In this document: positions 22,241 through 36,206 of the stretch, in pieces
How the letters are laid out: the number at the start of each line of letters is the position of its first letter
How positions within the stretch are numbered: position 1 is the stretch's first letter
Translations under genes and position numbers: made by a program
The notes under the pieces: generated by a model
What the model saw: only the letters and a program-made list of their open reading frames with translations
Database searches by the model: none
What the model was told of the DNA's origin: nothing
Source of the DNA: Gnetum montanum
Lineage: Eukaryota; Streptophyta; Gnetopsida; Gnetales; Gnetaceae
NCBI GenBank assembly: GCA_015680685.1
Contig: MNCI01003034.1
Span: 61,448 to 125,447, forward strand
DNA: 64,000 nt
Direction: 5' to 3'

Positions 22241-24607
22241 ACATCTGGATCCTCTAAAAAGGAAATAACTTTGAGTCCAGTTGAAGATATGTCTTCCAAT
22301 AAAAATGAAATTATCATTAATGTTAGATGTGCTACCATGCGAATGATTAAATCAACAAAGATGATAAATTAAAAAAGTATGTTGTATAGCCAAGGTGTGC
22401 AGTCCATTTTCCAAATGCTCATCCACAATATTAGTCATGGGGGAGATGCTCCATCCTGATGCAAGAACTAATAAGTGCTTTTCACTTTTTTTGTTCATTT
22501 TTTTATCATTTTCTCATTTCTTTCACCATTTTCTAATTCTTAATATGTTTTTCATTTCTTGATATTTTTCTTTTCTTCTATTTATAATTTTTCCTTCGTC
22601 ATTTTCTTTATGTTTCCATTAATAATATTGCTAGTTATGATGCAAAAGTAAATGCTATGTGTTGGATTTTCTTGCTATGTTATCAAAATAATTGGGTAAG
22701 TAATCATGTGAAGCAGTGAGACCACATCATCCATCCCTCAAGTTCCTAAATAAAAAGATCTTTTGTCATGAAAGTAATTTAGTTCTTCTTTCATAAAACT
22801 AAAATTCATCAATCATCATTATACCTTGCAGAAAGAGAAAAAGGCCAAGTGAAAATGGCAAAGGGTGTAACCTCAAGGGTACTTGTTGGATTCTCTTCTT
22901 GACTTCCTTCATGTGGTTTATGACTCCTCTAGGAATGTATCATCACTCCTTCATCAACCAATAAATAGAAAGCTATGTCTTTACATGGTGTGGTTTCCAT
23001 TTTAAAAAATATATAAATTACAAAAAAAAAACCAAAAATAAAGAGCAGAAAAAAAAGAAGACTCAACACAATCACGGGAATTCAAAGCACACCCCTTAGA
23101 CACAATAACAAGCTGCAAGCACTGGTTATGGGGCTAAAAAGACATGTTGCCCATTCCTGAACGTACCACTCTAACTAAGGTTCTTCTTTCTTCTCTTTTG
23201 TTCTCTTTTTGGAGTGATGATTGTTCTTTGAGGTAGTTGTGGACTCATGATGGTAGGTAGAAAGGAGCACATCAATGCAAGGTCACTATTAATGGTATGG
23301 ACTTGGTCTAAACTGGGAAAAATAGGTATGATGATCATTTTAATTGCATTTAACACAAGAACCTTTTTTGTACATGCTCAAGTACCTTACATCCTTATCT
23401 CTGCAATCCATTCTCATCCCATTTTCACCTCACTACTGCATACAATTATAAGCCTTTTGGTTTGTATAGTATAGTGCAACATCCCAACTAAGGTAGTTCT
23501 GTGTTTTTTGGAATAAAGGCATGGTCTACATTTAACTTCTTGGTTGCCCATAGACATCTATAGAAGTGCTTATGCAAGGGCATTATGGTAGGAGCCTACT
23601 TTTGGTAGGATCCACTTGCATAAATTTTGTTAATCATGGCTTTGAACTAACCTTCACATCTTCCAAAACATCATTGATGGTTTCTTTGAATTTATGCATG
23701 TTTTTTAGACTACTTCGTATCAATTTTAATTAATTTTTCCTACTTTTATATCTCAATATCCTTCAACTTTTAAAAAACTTATTGGTCATCTTCTACATTG
23801 GACTATTGATTTTAATTGTTTGAAAACTTGTGAACTTCTGAAGTTATGCTCCTTAGTCATGGGGGCTAGGGATGTCTACTTTGAAATTTTTGAAATTTTT
23901 CTAACATCCTATCTTAAAACATCATGGTAACTAATAGTAATTGATCAAAATAATGTGAACAGCTTGATGATTTTAGTTACCTTAGAGCCTTGGGAATAGT
24001 ACATTATCATCACCTTGTGCTTAAACACAAACTAAGGGATCCAAAAATGGTTAATTATTAAAGAAAATTTACCAAAAATAATGTTGATCCTTTTGTGACT
24101 ACGGGAAATGGTAAAAGAAATGCCTAACAAAGAAGGTCTTTTTCTAGATATGAAAATGAAGCTAAGAGAGGGACAATGGAGGATATGCCCATGGACAAAT
24201 AGTAACACATATAGGATAATAGCTCAAACATCACATGTTTGCTAGATCCATGGGATGATGAGAAGAAATTTCAACCCATCCTTTAAGAATGTTCTACATA
24301 ACTAGAGAAGCATCAACATAACAATAAAGGTTTGAAGTTTTCCATTGCTAGCTAAAACAAGAAGAATCATCTTCAATGGAGTTTTTAAGACCTCTGCAAA
24401 TTTTTTAATCTTCAATGTCTATCTAGTCTTTTTGTCATTTTATTATTTTATATGCATCCACTCAAATAAAATTTTGTAATGTAGCACTTAAAGTCATTCA
24501 ATGGTTAGCATCAATCAATAATCTCATACTTTTTAAATTTTTTTGTAAAGAAAGCTTGGTCCTATCTTATTAACTTAAGGATGTGTTTTTAGTCAATTGT
24601 GGGGGTA
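22241..24607 (+). other. Element Y 3' internal region and polypurine tract
   Basis: Non-coding. It aligns with the spacer between integrase and ORF3 of C (for example 22850-23400 with 49310-49870, sharing AATTCAAAGCACACCCCTT). No pol or ORF3 was found. The tract GTGGGGGTA (24599-24607) abuts the 3' LTR. The ORF at 23247-23474 is hydrophobic but has no family match and is probably chance. Confidence 0.6.
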
Positions 24608-25575
24608 TGATGAAGAATCAGTTGGTTGAGATATCATAGATGCTACATTGCATCTGTGATGTTGTAGATGTGATATCGTAGCTGCATCGATGGGTACACA
24701 TTGACATAGCCTCATTGACATGTATGTGTCAGCACAATCCCATCAATGCAAGCATTAACACACACGCATTGATGAAATGTGTGTTTTTGCCTATAAATAT
24801 GTGTGCTCCCACTGTGTATTTGGCATTCTTTGGTTAATAAAATAGCTAAACACTTGTAGTTTTATTTCATAGTCTTAGAGAACAGTTAGTGAGTGCCTGG
24901 AATGTGGATATGAATTAGTTGTATGACATCTTTTTTTAGTGACAATGTACCTAAACACATTCCATGAATGGTGATAAGATTGAGATTGATTCTTATTCAT
25001 TGTAGCACTTTGACTTAGATTAAATTTACTTTACATGCAATTTTACTTTACATGTACTTAGTTAATATTTATGTTTCATGTACTTAGTTAATATTTACAT
25101 TTTCATGTATGTTAATCAATTGGCAAAACGAGCATGACTAGTTTCGAGCATAAACATGTATTTGCTTGGTAATCCTAGCAACATCATTTCTTGGTTTGCC
25201 CAATAACATAGTGCTTGATAATCCCAGTAGTGCTTATGTAGGTTCAAGATGTGTATGAAAAGTTGAAAATGGACACTCATTGCTCATAAGCTAGTTTAGA
25301 ATTTACTTTCTATTGTTCATTAGATTAAATAATTAATTTCTCTATTATAGTTAGGAGTATCACAAAGCCAAAACAACATCAACAATCACATTCCTCACTT
25401 TGGACTAAATCATACATGACAAAACTACCACTAGTCCAAGTGGAAAGATAGTGAATTATGATCAATGCTTAATGATCTAGATGCATAACTAGTCCCATCC
25501 ATAAAATTCAACCCAATCATGCATGAATGCTTGTGATTTGTATGGTTGAACATATGGGGTACCCACCGCTCATCA
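24608..25575 (+). repeat. Element Y 3' LTR
   Basis: 968 bp, TGATGAAGAATC...CGCTCATCA, TATA box 24792-24799. It serves as the uninterrupted reference showing where X entered the 5' copy. Confidence 0.85.
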
Positions 25576-28257
25576 CCTTTCTTTACCTCTACATCCTTCA
25601 CAACTCCAAAGCATCTAATTGAACAAAATTTGGCTAACTTATAGGATGTCAAAGCTATTTTCAATTGTAAAATAAAAGTGCAAGCCATTTTTGATAAAAG
25701 AAAGTTACTGTTGATATCTATGTTAATAAGACATCTCCTATATTTGATGGAAACTATATAGAAATCATTTATCTTGATTGAAATTTGGTCACCTTATATA
25801 TTCTATGGAATGCCACCTAGCTTTGAGAGATCTATTTCATTATCCTGAGAATCTTGGTGTCTTACATATTGTCATTTACCTTAGTCACCTACAATTAATC
25901 TTGTGGCTAATTCTAGAGAGCATTTAATCATTGATTGACATTTGGACCTTTTCCAACTAGTCCTTATTTAGGATTCTATAGATAATCTTGAGTGATATGA
26001 TTTTCCAAATAAATGAAACACCTTATGCCAAGATGCCTAGAAGGATTGGTAAGCTCTTAAAAAAAAGTAATCATATTGTGAACTTCTATGCAAAGAATCA
26101 TATTAATTTATCTTTATGAATGTACATGGGTAGTCAACATCAGATAGCCATTTCCTAAGGAGAATCATAGTATTTGAAAGTCATAGGATTTCATGTAAAG
26201 AAATTGATGAATGTATGATATGCTAAATAATACCAAAGTGGATTCAAAATGTATCACTTTTGAGGAGTGGAGAATCATTATGTCTTTTCCTTTGATTAAA
26301 GTGCTAGGTAATGCTACACTTCATCTAGAATCCTAAGATTGATGCACTTGTTCATGTTAGGCTATCACTAGGAATGAGGATTAGTCTTCTGAAGGTACAC
26401 AATTACCTTGTCTTAGTTGCAAAGTATCAAATTTACATTCTCATATAACAATCATAGGTAGAGGAATAGATCGCATATCAAGCAAGTAGGCTTTACTCTT
26501 GGTAGAAAGGTTAGTACAGTTTGAATAAAATAAACTATGAATATTTTCTTCTTAAACCTAGGTTATATAAATATTTCTAAGCCTCTATTAGATATTAGGT
26601 TAACTTCAACATTCATGCTTATAGTTAAATAACCCTAGCTATTAGGGCTTCTTATCTACAATACTCAAAAGAACTTTTATTTGTTTAAAATTCCTCAATA
26701 TTCATTAGGGCTTTTCATGTTTGGAAAAGTGTATTGACAAAAAATTAACCTATGAAGATGTTTCTTCTTTTAAGCAAGGAAAAGTATAGGAAAAAATTAT
26801 CTTGTTAATGGACTGAATATTATTTCCCTTCAAAATGGGGTATTCTTATTGTTATTTTGAAATTCTTGAATGATGTCATGAAGTATCTATGGGGTATTTT
26901 ATTTTGTTTTGGTATGAAATTATTTTCTAGTAGCAAGAGCATAACTATGATATCTCTTCAGGAGTTAAATATTAGATTCTCAAAGATGTTGTTTTTTAGC
27001 TATGGCTTCATGCAAAAAAAAAAAAAATCCTAGAGAAATTTTAACAATTAATTTATTTTCTATACGATGAATTTCTTTTTATTTTGGAGGCTTGAAGATG
27101 TAAAGCTTTAAGCTTTTGTTGCTATTTGTTCGTTATTTATGATTAATGCATTCTTTTACTTTTAGAAATATGTGAATAAGAGCAAGGTCTAATTCATTTC
27201 CTAACCCAAAGAAGATATTTTTCAAGGGTAGTTGTAAGGCTGAAAATATAAAAAGGCATTGCTAGAATCATTCGAGTTTTTCTTTCAACTTTCTCTTTGC
27301 TGATCTAATGTACTATGAATTTTTTTAATATTATTATTTATTTTTTGAGGTTCAACATCTACCCATCCTTATTTTCAATTTTTATTACCTAATAATTTTT
27401 TATCTAATTTAAAAATATAAATTAATAAAATATTAAATATTAAATAAGAGATTTAAGAAGATTTAAGAAACTACTTGATTTTTTGTCTTTCTTCAAGAAT
27501 CAAAGGATGTACCCACAATTATATCACATGGGAAATATGATCAAATTTAATATGTTTAGTACCAACAACAAGACAATGTAGCTTCTCTAAAATCTTGATC
27601 ATTATTTTTTCCTAATCACATTAAGTTCTAGAATTTTAAAAATCATGTTTTTTAATTTTTATTCAAACATTTGTACAAACTTGAACATGGCTTCTTTATA
27701 TAAGCTCATGCAACCATTTATGTTGTAGTTTCTACAATATGTTAATTTATATTTTTAAAAGAAGGAACTATCACAAGAAAGCTTCTCCTTATAAATGTCT
27801 TCATGTCTCAATTTTCTTAGATCAAGTCAGAATTGGTAAAGAAACTCTTATGGCATGACTTCTTGTAAATAAAGAACGTTAGCATTTGAGCATTATGATT
27901 CTACGAGGATCTATGGGTATCAGTATTTGTGCCAATCTAAGGTTCAAGATGGATATGTAGGATGTTTCCTTTCATTATTTAGGGTCCTTAAAAGCACATT
28001 ATACATTAGGAATTTCATACATATTCCTATATTCTCTCCTACCTCATTCTCCCTCACAGATGGCATATACTTCATTAACACAATATTATGATTTTTTGTG
28101 ATGGTTGATCTTTTTTTAATGTATCTTGATGCTTGTTGAATTGGTTTAAGTTCTTAATCCACTATCCATTTTTCAACTAATCATTTGACTACTTGATTTC
28201 TTGGTAATATTTTGGCTTCATTTCCCTAACTCTCAAGGCCCTTCTTAGCTTCATTAG
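25576..28257. other. Old repeat sequence, no gene seen
   Basis: No coding domain recognised. 27030-27400 is a diverged direct copy of 40620-41080 (shared TTTTGTTGCTATTTGTTC). 27560-28070 is similar to 55880-56390. A 13-base A-run lies near 27016. It ends with ATTAG (28253-28257), the left target repeat of element A. Confidence 0.55.
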
Positions 28258-29132
28258 TGATGAATGACAAGTTACCCCTATGCTCAACCATATGAATCAT
28301 AAGCATTATTGAACAATTCGGTTGAATTCCATGGATGGAACTAGTTTTGCATCTAGATCGTTATGCCTTAATCACCGTTTGTTGTCTTCCCACCTAAACT
28401 AGTGATAGCTTTATCACGTATGGTTTAGTCTAGAGTGAGGCATATGATTCTTGATGTTGTTCAACCGTAAGCTACTCCTAATGATAATAAAGAAATTAAT
28501 TATTTAATCTAATTAACAATGGAAAGTAAAGCCTAACTATCCTATGTGCAATGATTATCCATTCCTAACCTTTCATACATGCCTTGGACTTCATGCAACT
28601 ACCACTAGGATTACCAAGTGTACCGTTACTAGGCGTACCAAATGATAACACTACTAGGTTACCAAGTAGTTACACTTAAGTGCTCATGATTAGTCATAAT
28701 CATTCTTCTTAATGATAGAAAATGATAAAGATCAATAAATGATAAACATTAACTAAGGAAAATAGTAAGCATTTAAGTAATTAAAAATAATAATAAAGCT
28801 AAGTGAATGCTACAATGATGGGAGTAATCTTGATCTTTATTTCTAAATATGTAACATTTCCAAGTACATCACATCCAAATAAGAATTTCATACAATCACT
28901 TAACATCACACTACAAGCATGCACTTGAAACTAACCAAACTTGAAATCTATAAGAATCTATGAATCTCTCTCTATCCCAATTATGCATTCAAGTGTTGTA
29001 TTTATAGGCTAGCACAGAAGGGATGATATTAGATCCCTGACATCAAAGGTTATGTCCCAATATCGAATACCTAACATCATGGCTTTGATATTGGATACAG
29101 GATATTAAGGCCCTACAAAACATGACTCATCA
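28258..29132 (-). repeat. Element A 3' LTR
   Basis: 875 bp with inverted ends TGATGA/TCATCA. TATA box on the minus strand at 29006-28999. The polypurine tract CATGGGGGTA (minus strand, ending 29133) lies next to it, preceded by a block (GATGAGTTTTCATTCA) shared with C and D. Confidence 0.85.
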
Positions 29133-29927
29133 TACCCCCATGACTGAATGAAAACTCATCCTCAAGTTAAACAAAAATGAGGAACAAGTTCTTTAGAAAA
29201 TATTGGGAAGGTATGGGATTATTCATTAACTTAAATAAGCATAAAAATTAACTCTCTCATGCCATAGTGGTGTTTTACAAAAAAGGACACATCATGACAA
29301 AAGAACAAAAAAAAATTTTATGAAGCTCATGTAGTTCTTAAAGGTGGTGGCTCTTCCATGGCCTGCTTCCCCCTGTCATTAGGCTTCTAAAATTTATAGT
29401 GATTCAGGAGAACCTATAACTTGTCCTTCTCTGTTCTTGGATCATGTACTATCTAGATTGATGAGCTAATGTGAGCTAGAACCAGTACATCCCATAGACA
29501 TGGTAGTTGTGGTAACATTTCATTTTCTTTCATGTACTATGCTATGAACTATTGCCATTCCTCCTCCAAATCTCTAAGCTTTTCTTTTAGTTCATCATAA
29601 TTTTCTAATCTTTTAGCCAAGTCTAAGACTACATCTCTTTACCTGTGGTAGTGAGCTATAACTATTTCTAGTTCTAAGTTTTCCACATGTAGTTTTTGTA
29701 GAGCATTTTTCCTATCTACAAACTCTTTTTATACAAGGCATAAGTGGCTGCTACTTGTTGTTCCAACTCATTTTTAGATTGATATTATTCTCCTATGTAG
29801 TGGTTAAGGCCTTCATGTGGACATATGCTTGTGCTTCAATGATTGAGGCATTATAGACAACTTTCCCCTTTTCTTGTTCAACAACTTTATTTTGTTCAAT
29901 CAATCAACCTAGCTACTCTATTCAAAA

Positions 29928-31594
29928 TTATTTCAATTGGTCAAGCACAATTAATTCGGAAGGATCCCTTCTTTCAACTCTTAGGGCAATGAGCTTTTGT
30001 TGCAATTTGTGCACTTTTGCTTCTACATGCTCTACCCTAGTCTCTACCATGACCAGTTTTCCTTTTTTGGTAATGAGATCCAATTCTACTACAATGACAT
30101 TGCCAGGGATGTCAAACAGAGTTATCATCACTTGTCCAGTCTGCAACAATCTATCAAGCACATCTTCATGGTTCATAGGAGTCATTGAAGTCCCAGCTAA
30201 CATTTTTACATCTCTAATTACAATCAAATCTACTCAGAGCACAAGGGGCACATTAAAGGATTCTTTAATGTGATCTATGATAACTTCTACAACACCTGAC
30301 ACATCTTGGTGTTACATGACCACAACTATGGCACCTTCTTCCATTTCAAGCACCACTTGAAAAGATGTAGCATTTCCAAAGATCTACTATGACCACTAGG
30401 CTTCTTCTCCTAATTACAAAGAAATCTACCCCGTTGATGGATTCATAGAAATTGTAGGCTGCATGACATCATTGATGACTTGGAATAGGTTTGATTAATC
30501 CCTACTTCCACAATAGGGAGTTTTAGCTATTCTCTACAAATGGCTCATTGCAAGCCTATAGTCTTGCGGTGGTGGTGGTGGATCTTGCAGCTCTTTTCAT
30601 TACACTGGTTCTTGCTCAAGCTCCTTTTCTCCTTCTCTAGTTCTTATTCTTGTTCATTATCAAGGTCTTTCCTTGGTGCCACTAGTTTGAGAAACTCAGA
30701 GAAAGAAGCATTTTGAGCCCTCTTAGGAACATCATTAGTGTAACCTAGGATTTCAGAGTGCCTCCATATCTTTGTAATTAGGCAAGGAAATGGAAGTGTC
30801 AACTTTCCCACCTTTCTTTACTCGAACCACCTTTGAATTTCCATGAAGTACAACTAGGCAAGATTGGCATTATATTTTCCCATCAAGATTTCACTTCCTT
30901 TGGTTGCATAAGTTGATATTTTATTGAGCCCTTTAATTGGGCAGAAGTGGTATGTGCCAATTTTGAAGTAAATCCTCTCTTCCAAAGTCAACTCATTGTA
31001 TATGTTGTTTTTTTCTTGTTCTATGCTTTCTTTAGCCAAAATTTCCTAGTTTCTGCATTAGAGCTTGTGGACAGATGCCCTACAATGGCCTCCACATTAA
31101 GTATGTTTAAAGCCTCTGCAATGGCCTTGATTGAAAAAGAGATAAAGACTTCACCAGTATTGACAATGGTGCCTTCTTCCTTATTATGCCAAAATTAATA
31201 CATCTCACTAAGGTACCCTTCCCCACTTTTAGATAGGATGTGCTATAGAGATGATGCTTGAAGTTGAGTTTTGACTACCTTAGGGAAAAATTCCATTAAT
31301 GACCTGAAGTTCATTTCCATGTTGACCATAGTCAACATGATCACTCATGGATGGCTTAGAGGCATTCTTGGGACATCGTGAGGCATTGTCCTTGCACTTG
31401 GACCTATAGTTCTATGGCCTCTACTTGGACCGACTACCTTGTAGCAAGAGTCTCTTGATGAATGCTAAGTGACTAGGCCTCCTGTTCTTCATGCTTGATT
31501 GGTGGGCCTTATTCTCCTAATTAGCCTTTGCCACCTCTCAAATGTTAGCTTACACCTTGTGAAGGTTCTTCTTGTTTTCCTCTTTTAGGGCCAT
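29928..31594 (-). pseudogene. Element A ORF3
   Basis: Starts at ATG 31594 (MALKEENKKN...), at the position and with the leader context of ORF3 in C (TTACA before the ATG in both). Shared landmarks are LPFPCLI followed by a hydrophobic/charged segment and GYTND (C: LPFPCLIRK, GYSND), then a leucine-rich block LDRLLQTGQ (C: LERLIGTGQ) and a coiled-coil-like stretch VEAKVHKLQQKL. The block around LPFPCLI resembles the Pfam family for putative plant transposon proteins of gypsy elements. No membrane segment that would support an envelope role is visible. The frame is broken; the true end may be as low as about 29340. Confidence 0.6.
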
Positions 31595-33636
31595 TTGTAA
31601 TCAATCAAGGATTTAGTGTTACTAATGTGTTTTTCATTTATCCTCATTAGGTCTGTACCTTACCCATGAACTTAGTTTCATTAAGTTCTTAGCTCATGTG
31701 CTTGCAAAGTTAGAAAAATTTTTAGAAAAATTTCAAGAAAAATGCCCAAAAAGTATTAACTTCTTTTATAATCCTTCACAATTGGCTTCTTTTCCCTTAT
31801 GTATGGCTTATAATGATGGTTATGATTCCTTGGGTGAGAGAATTAGAGGTTCTAGTGTACATAAAATTGATTGTTCCTTAAAATACTTAAGTTTTTTAAC
31901 ATTCTTACCCTTATAATACCTTCTAGGTGATAGCAAATTTTGAAAAATTGGTGCAATTTCTCCACACAAGAATTCTCCCTAAACTAAATTAAACACTCTA
32001 AGATCAAATAGGTTCAAAAACCATGAAAATTGAAATGGTATGGAGTAAGATATTAGGTGTGGAAGTTGGTTGCACAAAGCTCTTAGTTGAGAGAGAAAAA
32101 TAGAAAAATTCCCCTAGCTTCAATTGATGATAATGAATTTTTCATGCATCATGGGGGTCCTATTATAGATTTTTATGGACTCCCACACAATATCATGTAG
32201 TTGATATTTGGGTTCTTGAAATTTCATTTTATGAGAACATTCAACATGGAAAATGAAGCTCATTAATTTCTTGGAAGGTTTCATGTGAAATCCAAAGTTC
32301 TAGGGTAAGTGAGAAGTCATATTTAGGCACCAGTAGTGTTAGAACATGAAATAATAGAGCTTTAGAAGGTGTAAGAAAAGTGGTATTCGATTCATGTTAT
32401 AGAATGGATTAGTTATATGATAATCAAAGGTTTTGAGTTTATCATTTATGCAATTGGAAGGTTCAAGATAATGTGGTTGTGCTAGACAAGTACAAGTTAC
32501 AACAATTATACAAGTGGGTCCTCCCCAAAGAAGATTCCTACCTTTAATGCCCTTATATAACCACACCTAAAAATGTTTATAGGCAGTAAAGAAGTTAAAT
32601 TCAATGCATACCTATTAAACAAAACACACATATTAAAACCACCAATTTGAGAAAATAACTCTATGTTACACAAAACTACAAGTTATGATCATACGAATAG
32701 TGAGATGAGATAGATTTTAGAAAGGATTACAAAAATTGGGGCATGAGGTGCCTCACCATAGGCATAATAAATCCTTGTGTGTTATTAATGGTTAAGTAAT
32801 CATTAACCATTCTTTCCAAGATTCAAACTAAGTCCATACCACATTTAACTAACATTGCATTATTTCATCTCTTCGTTTAATAACCATAAGACTACCATAG
32901 TTGCAAGGAGTAGCATCACTTGGCTTTTTGTCCAAGGAAGAAGTTTATTCATGGCACTTCCTTATTTTTTTTATTTTTTGAATTCTAAGAAGTCACTATC
33001 CTTCAAGCATGTTTATTATTTCTTTTTTATGGGACCCTTAGAAATTCATTCAATTTCCTTTTATTCTATTCTTAGCTGTATCAACCTTACCAGAGGATCA
33101 CCTTCAAGCATGGGTAACATGTCTCTCTAGTGACATGGTAAGGTAGCACTTATTTTACTCATACTTCCATTTTTTTTAGATCTACAAGGATATAATTACA
33201 ACCTTAGCAACATGATAGAACATACAGAAGTGGTCAAAGAGATTCCACAAATTCCCTTGACATCACACCCTTTACATTCCCACTTGGTTCTTCACTTTTC
33301 TATCTAGGCACATTGATTAAAAATTTATTCTTAATTTGATGATGAAGAAGAATATCATTATGAACATGGTAATAACCTCTTATTAATGGAATGAATGGAT
33401 GGATGATGTGGCCTTAATATCCAAATAATCAATTCCTCATGACTTGAAAACATAGAGAAAACATCACTTCAATGGGCTACATGATGTCATTTTATTCACA
33501 TATGAGATTATTGACAAAGGAAATGAAAAAAAATGTGGAAAAAGTTGAAAAGGATAGGAAAAATTTGTATCAAGAAATGAGGAAGTGATTAAAAATTATT
33601 AAAAAAAAGATAAAAAACACCAATTAATTCTAAATG
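31595..33636 (-). other. Element A spacer before ORF3, with leader-like intron
   Basis: Non-coding spacer between gag and ORF3. On the minus strand a donor-like AAGGGTAAGA near 31910 and the position before the ATG (TTACA, AG mutated to AA) mirror the leader intron of C. Upstream, a CTATAATAGG motif (about 32165) and AGAGCTTTGTGCAA recall the C promoter-like block. Confidence 0.4.
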
Positions 33637-36081
33637 TTAGGATGGGGCATTTTCTCCATGATGAAGCATTTGACCATGACAAGAATGAATAGGTGGATAG
33701 GGAGGCTTTATACATTTGTGAGACAATGTTAAACTTTCATTTTCAAGCCATTTGTTATCTTTTGATTTAGTGGTGACTATGTAGATGAGTTGTTGCTCAC
33801 ACACTTGGTTGTTAAACATATGGTGGGTCAGAGTATGAGTTGTGTGAACTTCATAGATTTCTAGCCCACAACTGCACCCTCTATCATGATTAGTTATGCA
33901 TGGATTCATTTGTATCTCCATGATGCTAGCTTCATTGTTTCTGGTAAGCCTTGGAGTAAGGACGGATGTTGGACTTTACATAGGATTGGAGGACATTGGT
34001 TATGAAAGGAAAGGTGTTGCATTTGATTGGCATTATGTTGGTTTGGATGAGTTAGTAGGTTCATCAATTTTGTTCTTACACATGGGAGCCATCCTAAAGA
34101 AAGGTCAATTCTAAGATTGTGGTGGGGACCTACTAGCATTATCATGTCTATGCATGTCCACAACACAAGTGGAATTCTTTCATTGATGTTGTGGTGTTGA
34201 ACCTTCCTATGTTGCTAGTTGTGACATGTGATGGAGTGGAGTATGAGAATATTGAGAATATGATGAAGGGTAAGAGGTGTAAGATGGTGATCCTTTAGGA
34301 TATTTCATAGGTCAATGATACTCAAGAGAGCGATAGTAGTAATTTGAAGTAGATGATGTAGAAATAGTTGGAGAAATAGGTTGTTGAACATAATCTATGT
34401 ATAGATTCGACTAGTAGTAAGGGTAGTATTCATTTGATGATTGCCTCCCCCATGACTATGATTTTCATCATTGTAGTTGATCATAGCATTGAGCTTGGTA
34501 AGAAGTCCCACTAGGATAGTACAATTGGTTGTAGGATTGTCAATGATTGCCTTGTGAGAAAGGTAATTTACTAGGCATTTTCTTTTGTATGAACTTGTAA
34601 TTTAATGCAAAAGCCCAATACTTATGTAGATGTAACATGACTAGGAAATAACCCTTTAGATGATCATATATGTAGATATCACATCCATCATCCTCTTCAA
34701 TGGTTGAGTCTATAGCTTGTTCTTCTATGGTCATTTTTCCTTTTTGCCAATAAGTGTTCCTAACTATTTCTTGGTTCTCTTTCCTCCTTTTGTTGTGATC
34801 ACTTGATTTTTTTTCTATTACTTTCTCCTTTACGGTTCCTACGAAAGTTGTAAGTTTCTCATTTATTCATTCTGACATCTTGTCTAACCATGCTTCAAGC
34901 TCATCGATAGACTTTTTTATTAACAAAGTTTGTTGTTAAATCACCTTATTGAGAGATGCCTCTATTTCCTTATCATAGATGTGGACCTTCTTCTTTTGGA
35001 GAGTTGGATCCTAGTGATATTTCTCAACATTCTCCTATTTACATAGGTCTCCTTCTTTTGCTACACACTCAATTAGCTTTTGGATTTGATGGGTTCCTAG
35101 TTCGTATAAGTGACCTTGAGCATACATCCCAAGGGTCTCTCTCGTTTGACTATGAAGCCCACCTATGATATGGAAATGTTGCTCTTCTTAAGAGAAATCA
35201 TGGCTTGGGCATCTATTTAGTAGAGAATAGTATCTATGTAGGGCCATATCCAAGGGTTCATGTTGTTCTTATTTCCATCCATGGATTCATTTCCTTAGGT
35301 GGGACACCCTTGCATAGGTTTGATATTTTTCATTGAAAAGTTCTAGCATTGTGAACCACTAATGGATTGAATTTTTTTTCAATGATCTATACCACACTTT
35401 GGCTTTATCTATTAGTATCCTAGAAAAGAGCTTAAGCTTTTACCATCCACTTTCAATATTTTGTAAGGCACAAGCATCATGGAAGGATTGTACATGATGT
35501 TGTGGATTAGAATCATAGCCTCTCATAAATTTAGGAATATTATTCATATCAAGTATTTTGATGTGACTTTCCTTGTGTGGCCAACAAGGGTTCATTGTCA
35601 TTAGACATGTCATGGTAAAAATTTCTATTTCTATTTGTCTAATTGTGACGCGTTTGTCTATGTTTATTTTGATGTCTTTTATTTTTCCCATGGTTTTGAT
35701 TTCTATTTTTATTTCAACCCCATAGTGGAGCTTTGTCTCTATACCTATGTTCATCTTAATTAGAACTAGATGTTGAAGAGGAAGAGGAAGATGGGGAACT
35801 AAGAGGATTTCCATGGCTTCTATGGTGTTTCCCATGGTCCCTTGATTTATCTTTTCCAGGTTTTGAGGAGTTCCTAGGCCTTGAGGCCTCCCCTAATCTA
35901 GGACTTACTCCATCCTCTCTAGGGTTGTCTACCTTAGGTGAATGTAGTCCTTTAGTGTATGAACATATGAAACCCCTGCATGAGGTTGGTCACTCCAATT
36001 TTCTTCAATATATATCTAGTTAGTTCTCCAATGAATGTTCTCACCATACAATGCATTATCACTTCCTTGTGAAAGAAACAT
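33637..36081 (-). pseudogene. gag: Element A gag
   Basis: ATG 36081 (MFLSQGSDNALYGENIH) matches X gag. The capsid core is at 35590-35440 (MNNIPKFMRGYDSNPQHH, FHDACALQNIE). The knuckle region (34683-34647, CDIYIYDHLKGYF) has lost the second and last Cys (Tyr and Phe). The C-terminal GCSCGLEIYEV (33880-33840) matches Y. Many stops and frameshifts. No protease domain follows. Confidence 0.75.
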
Positions 36082-36184
36082 TGTTGTTGGTTTATGATGT
36101 GTGTGATTAAATATTTTTTGAAAGATAAATTTTTAATGCATTTACAACGATCATGTATGATATAACTAATCTAGATAACTAGCA

Positions 36185-36205
36185 CCATCCTTGGCAATAG
36201 TGCCA
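36185..36205 (-). promoter_or_regulatory. Element A primer-binding site
   Basis: The minus strand reads TGGCACTATTGCCAAGGATG one base after the 5' LTR, close to the tRNA-Asp complement and the best preserved of the set. Confidence 0.75.
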
Positions 36206-36206
36206 A

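Larger units (their letters stand above)
4796..25575 (+). mobile_element. Element Y: gag-only Athila-type LTR element, split by X
   Basis: LTRs: 4796-5005 plus 18783-19546 (5', split) and 24608-25575 (3'). Flanking 5-bp repeats are CCTAT (4791-4795) and CCTTT (25576-25580), 4 of 5 identical. Without X the element is about 7.0 kb. It has a tRNA-Asp-type primer site and a gag, but no protease, RT, RNase H or integrase could be found. Its 3' internal part matches the non-coding spacer after integrase in element C. It is therefore best read as a non-autonomous, TR-GAG-like relative of C. Confidence 0.8.

Noticed and set aside
29989-30273. Plus-strand open frame of 94 codons
   Set aside because: It is antisense to ORF3 of element A, which has a clear counterpart in C.
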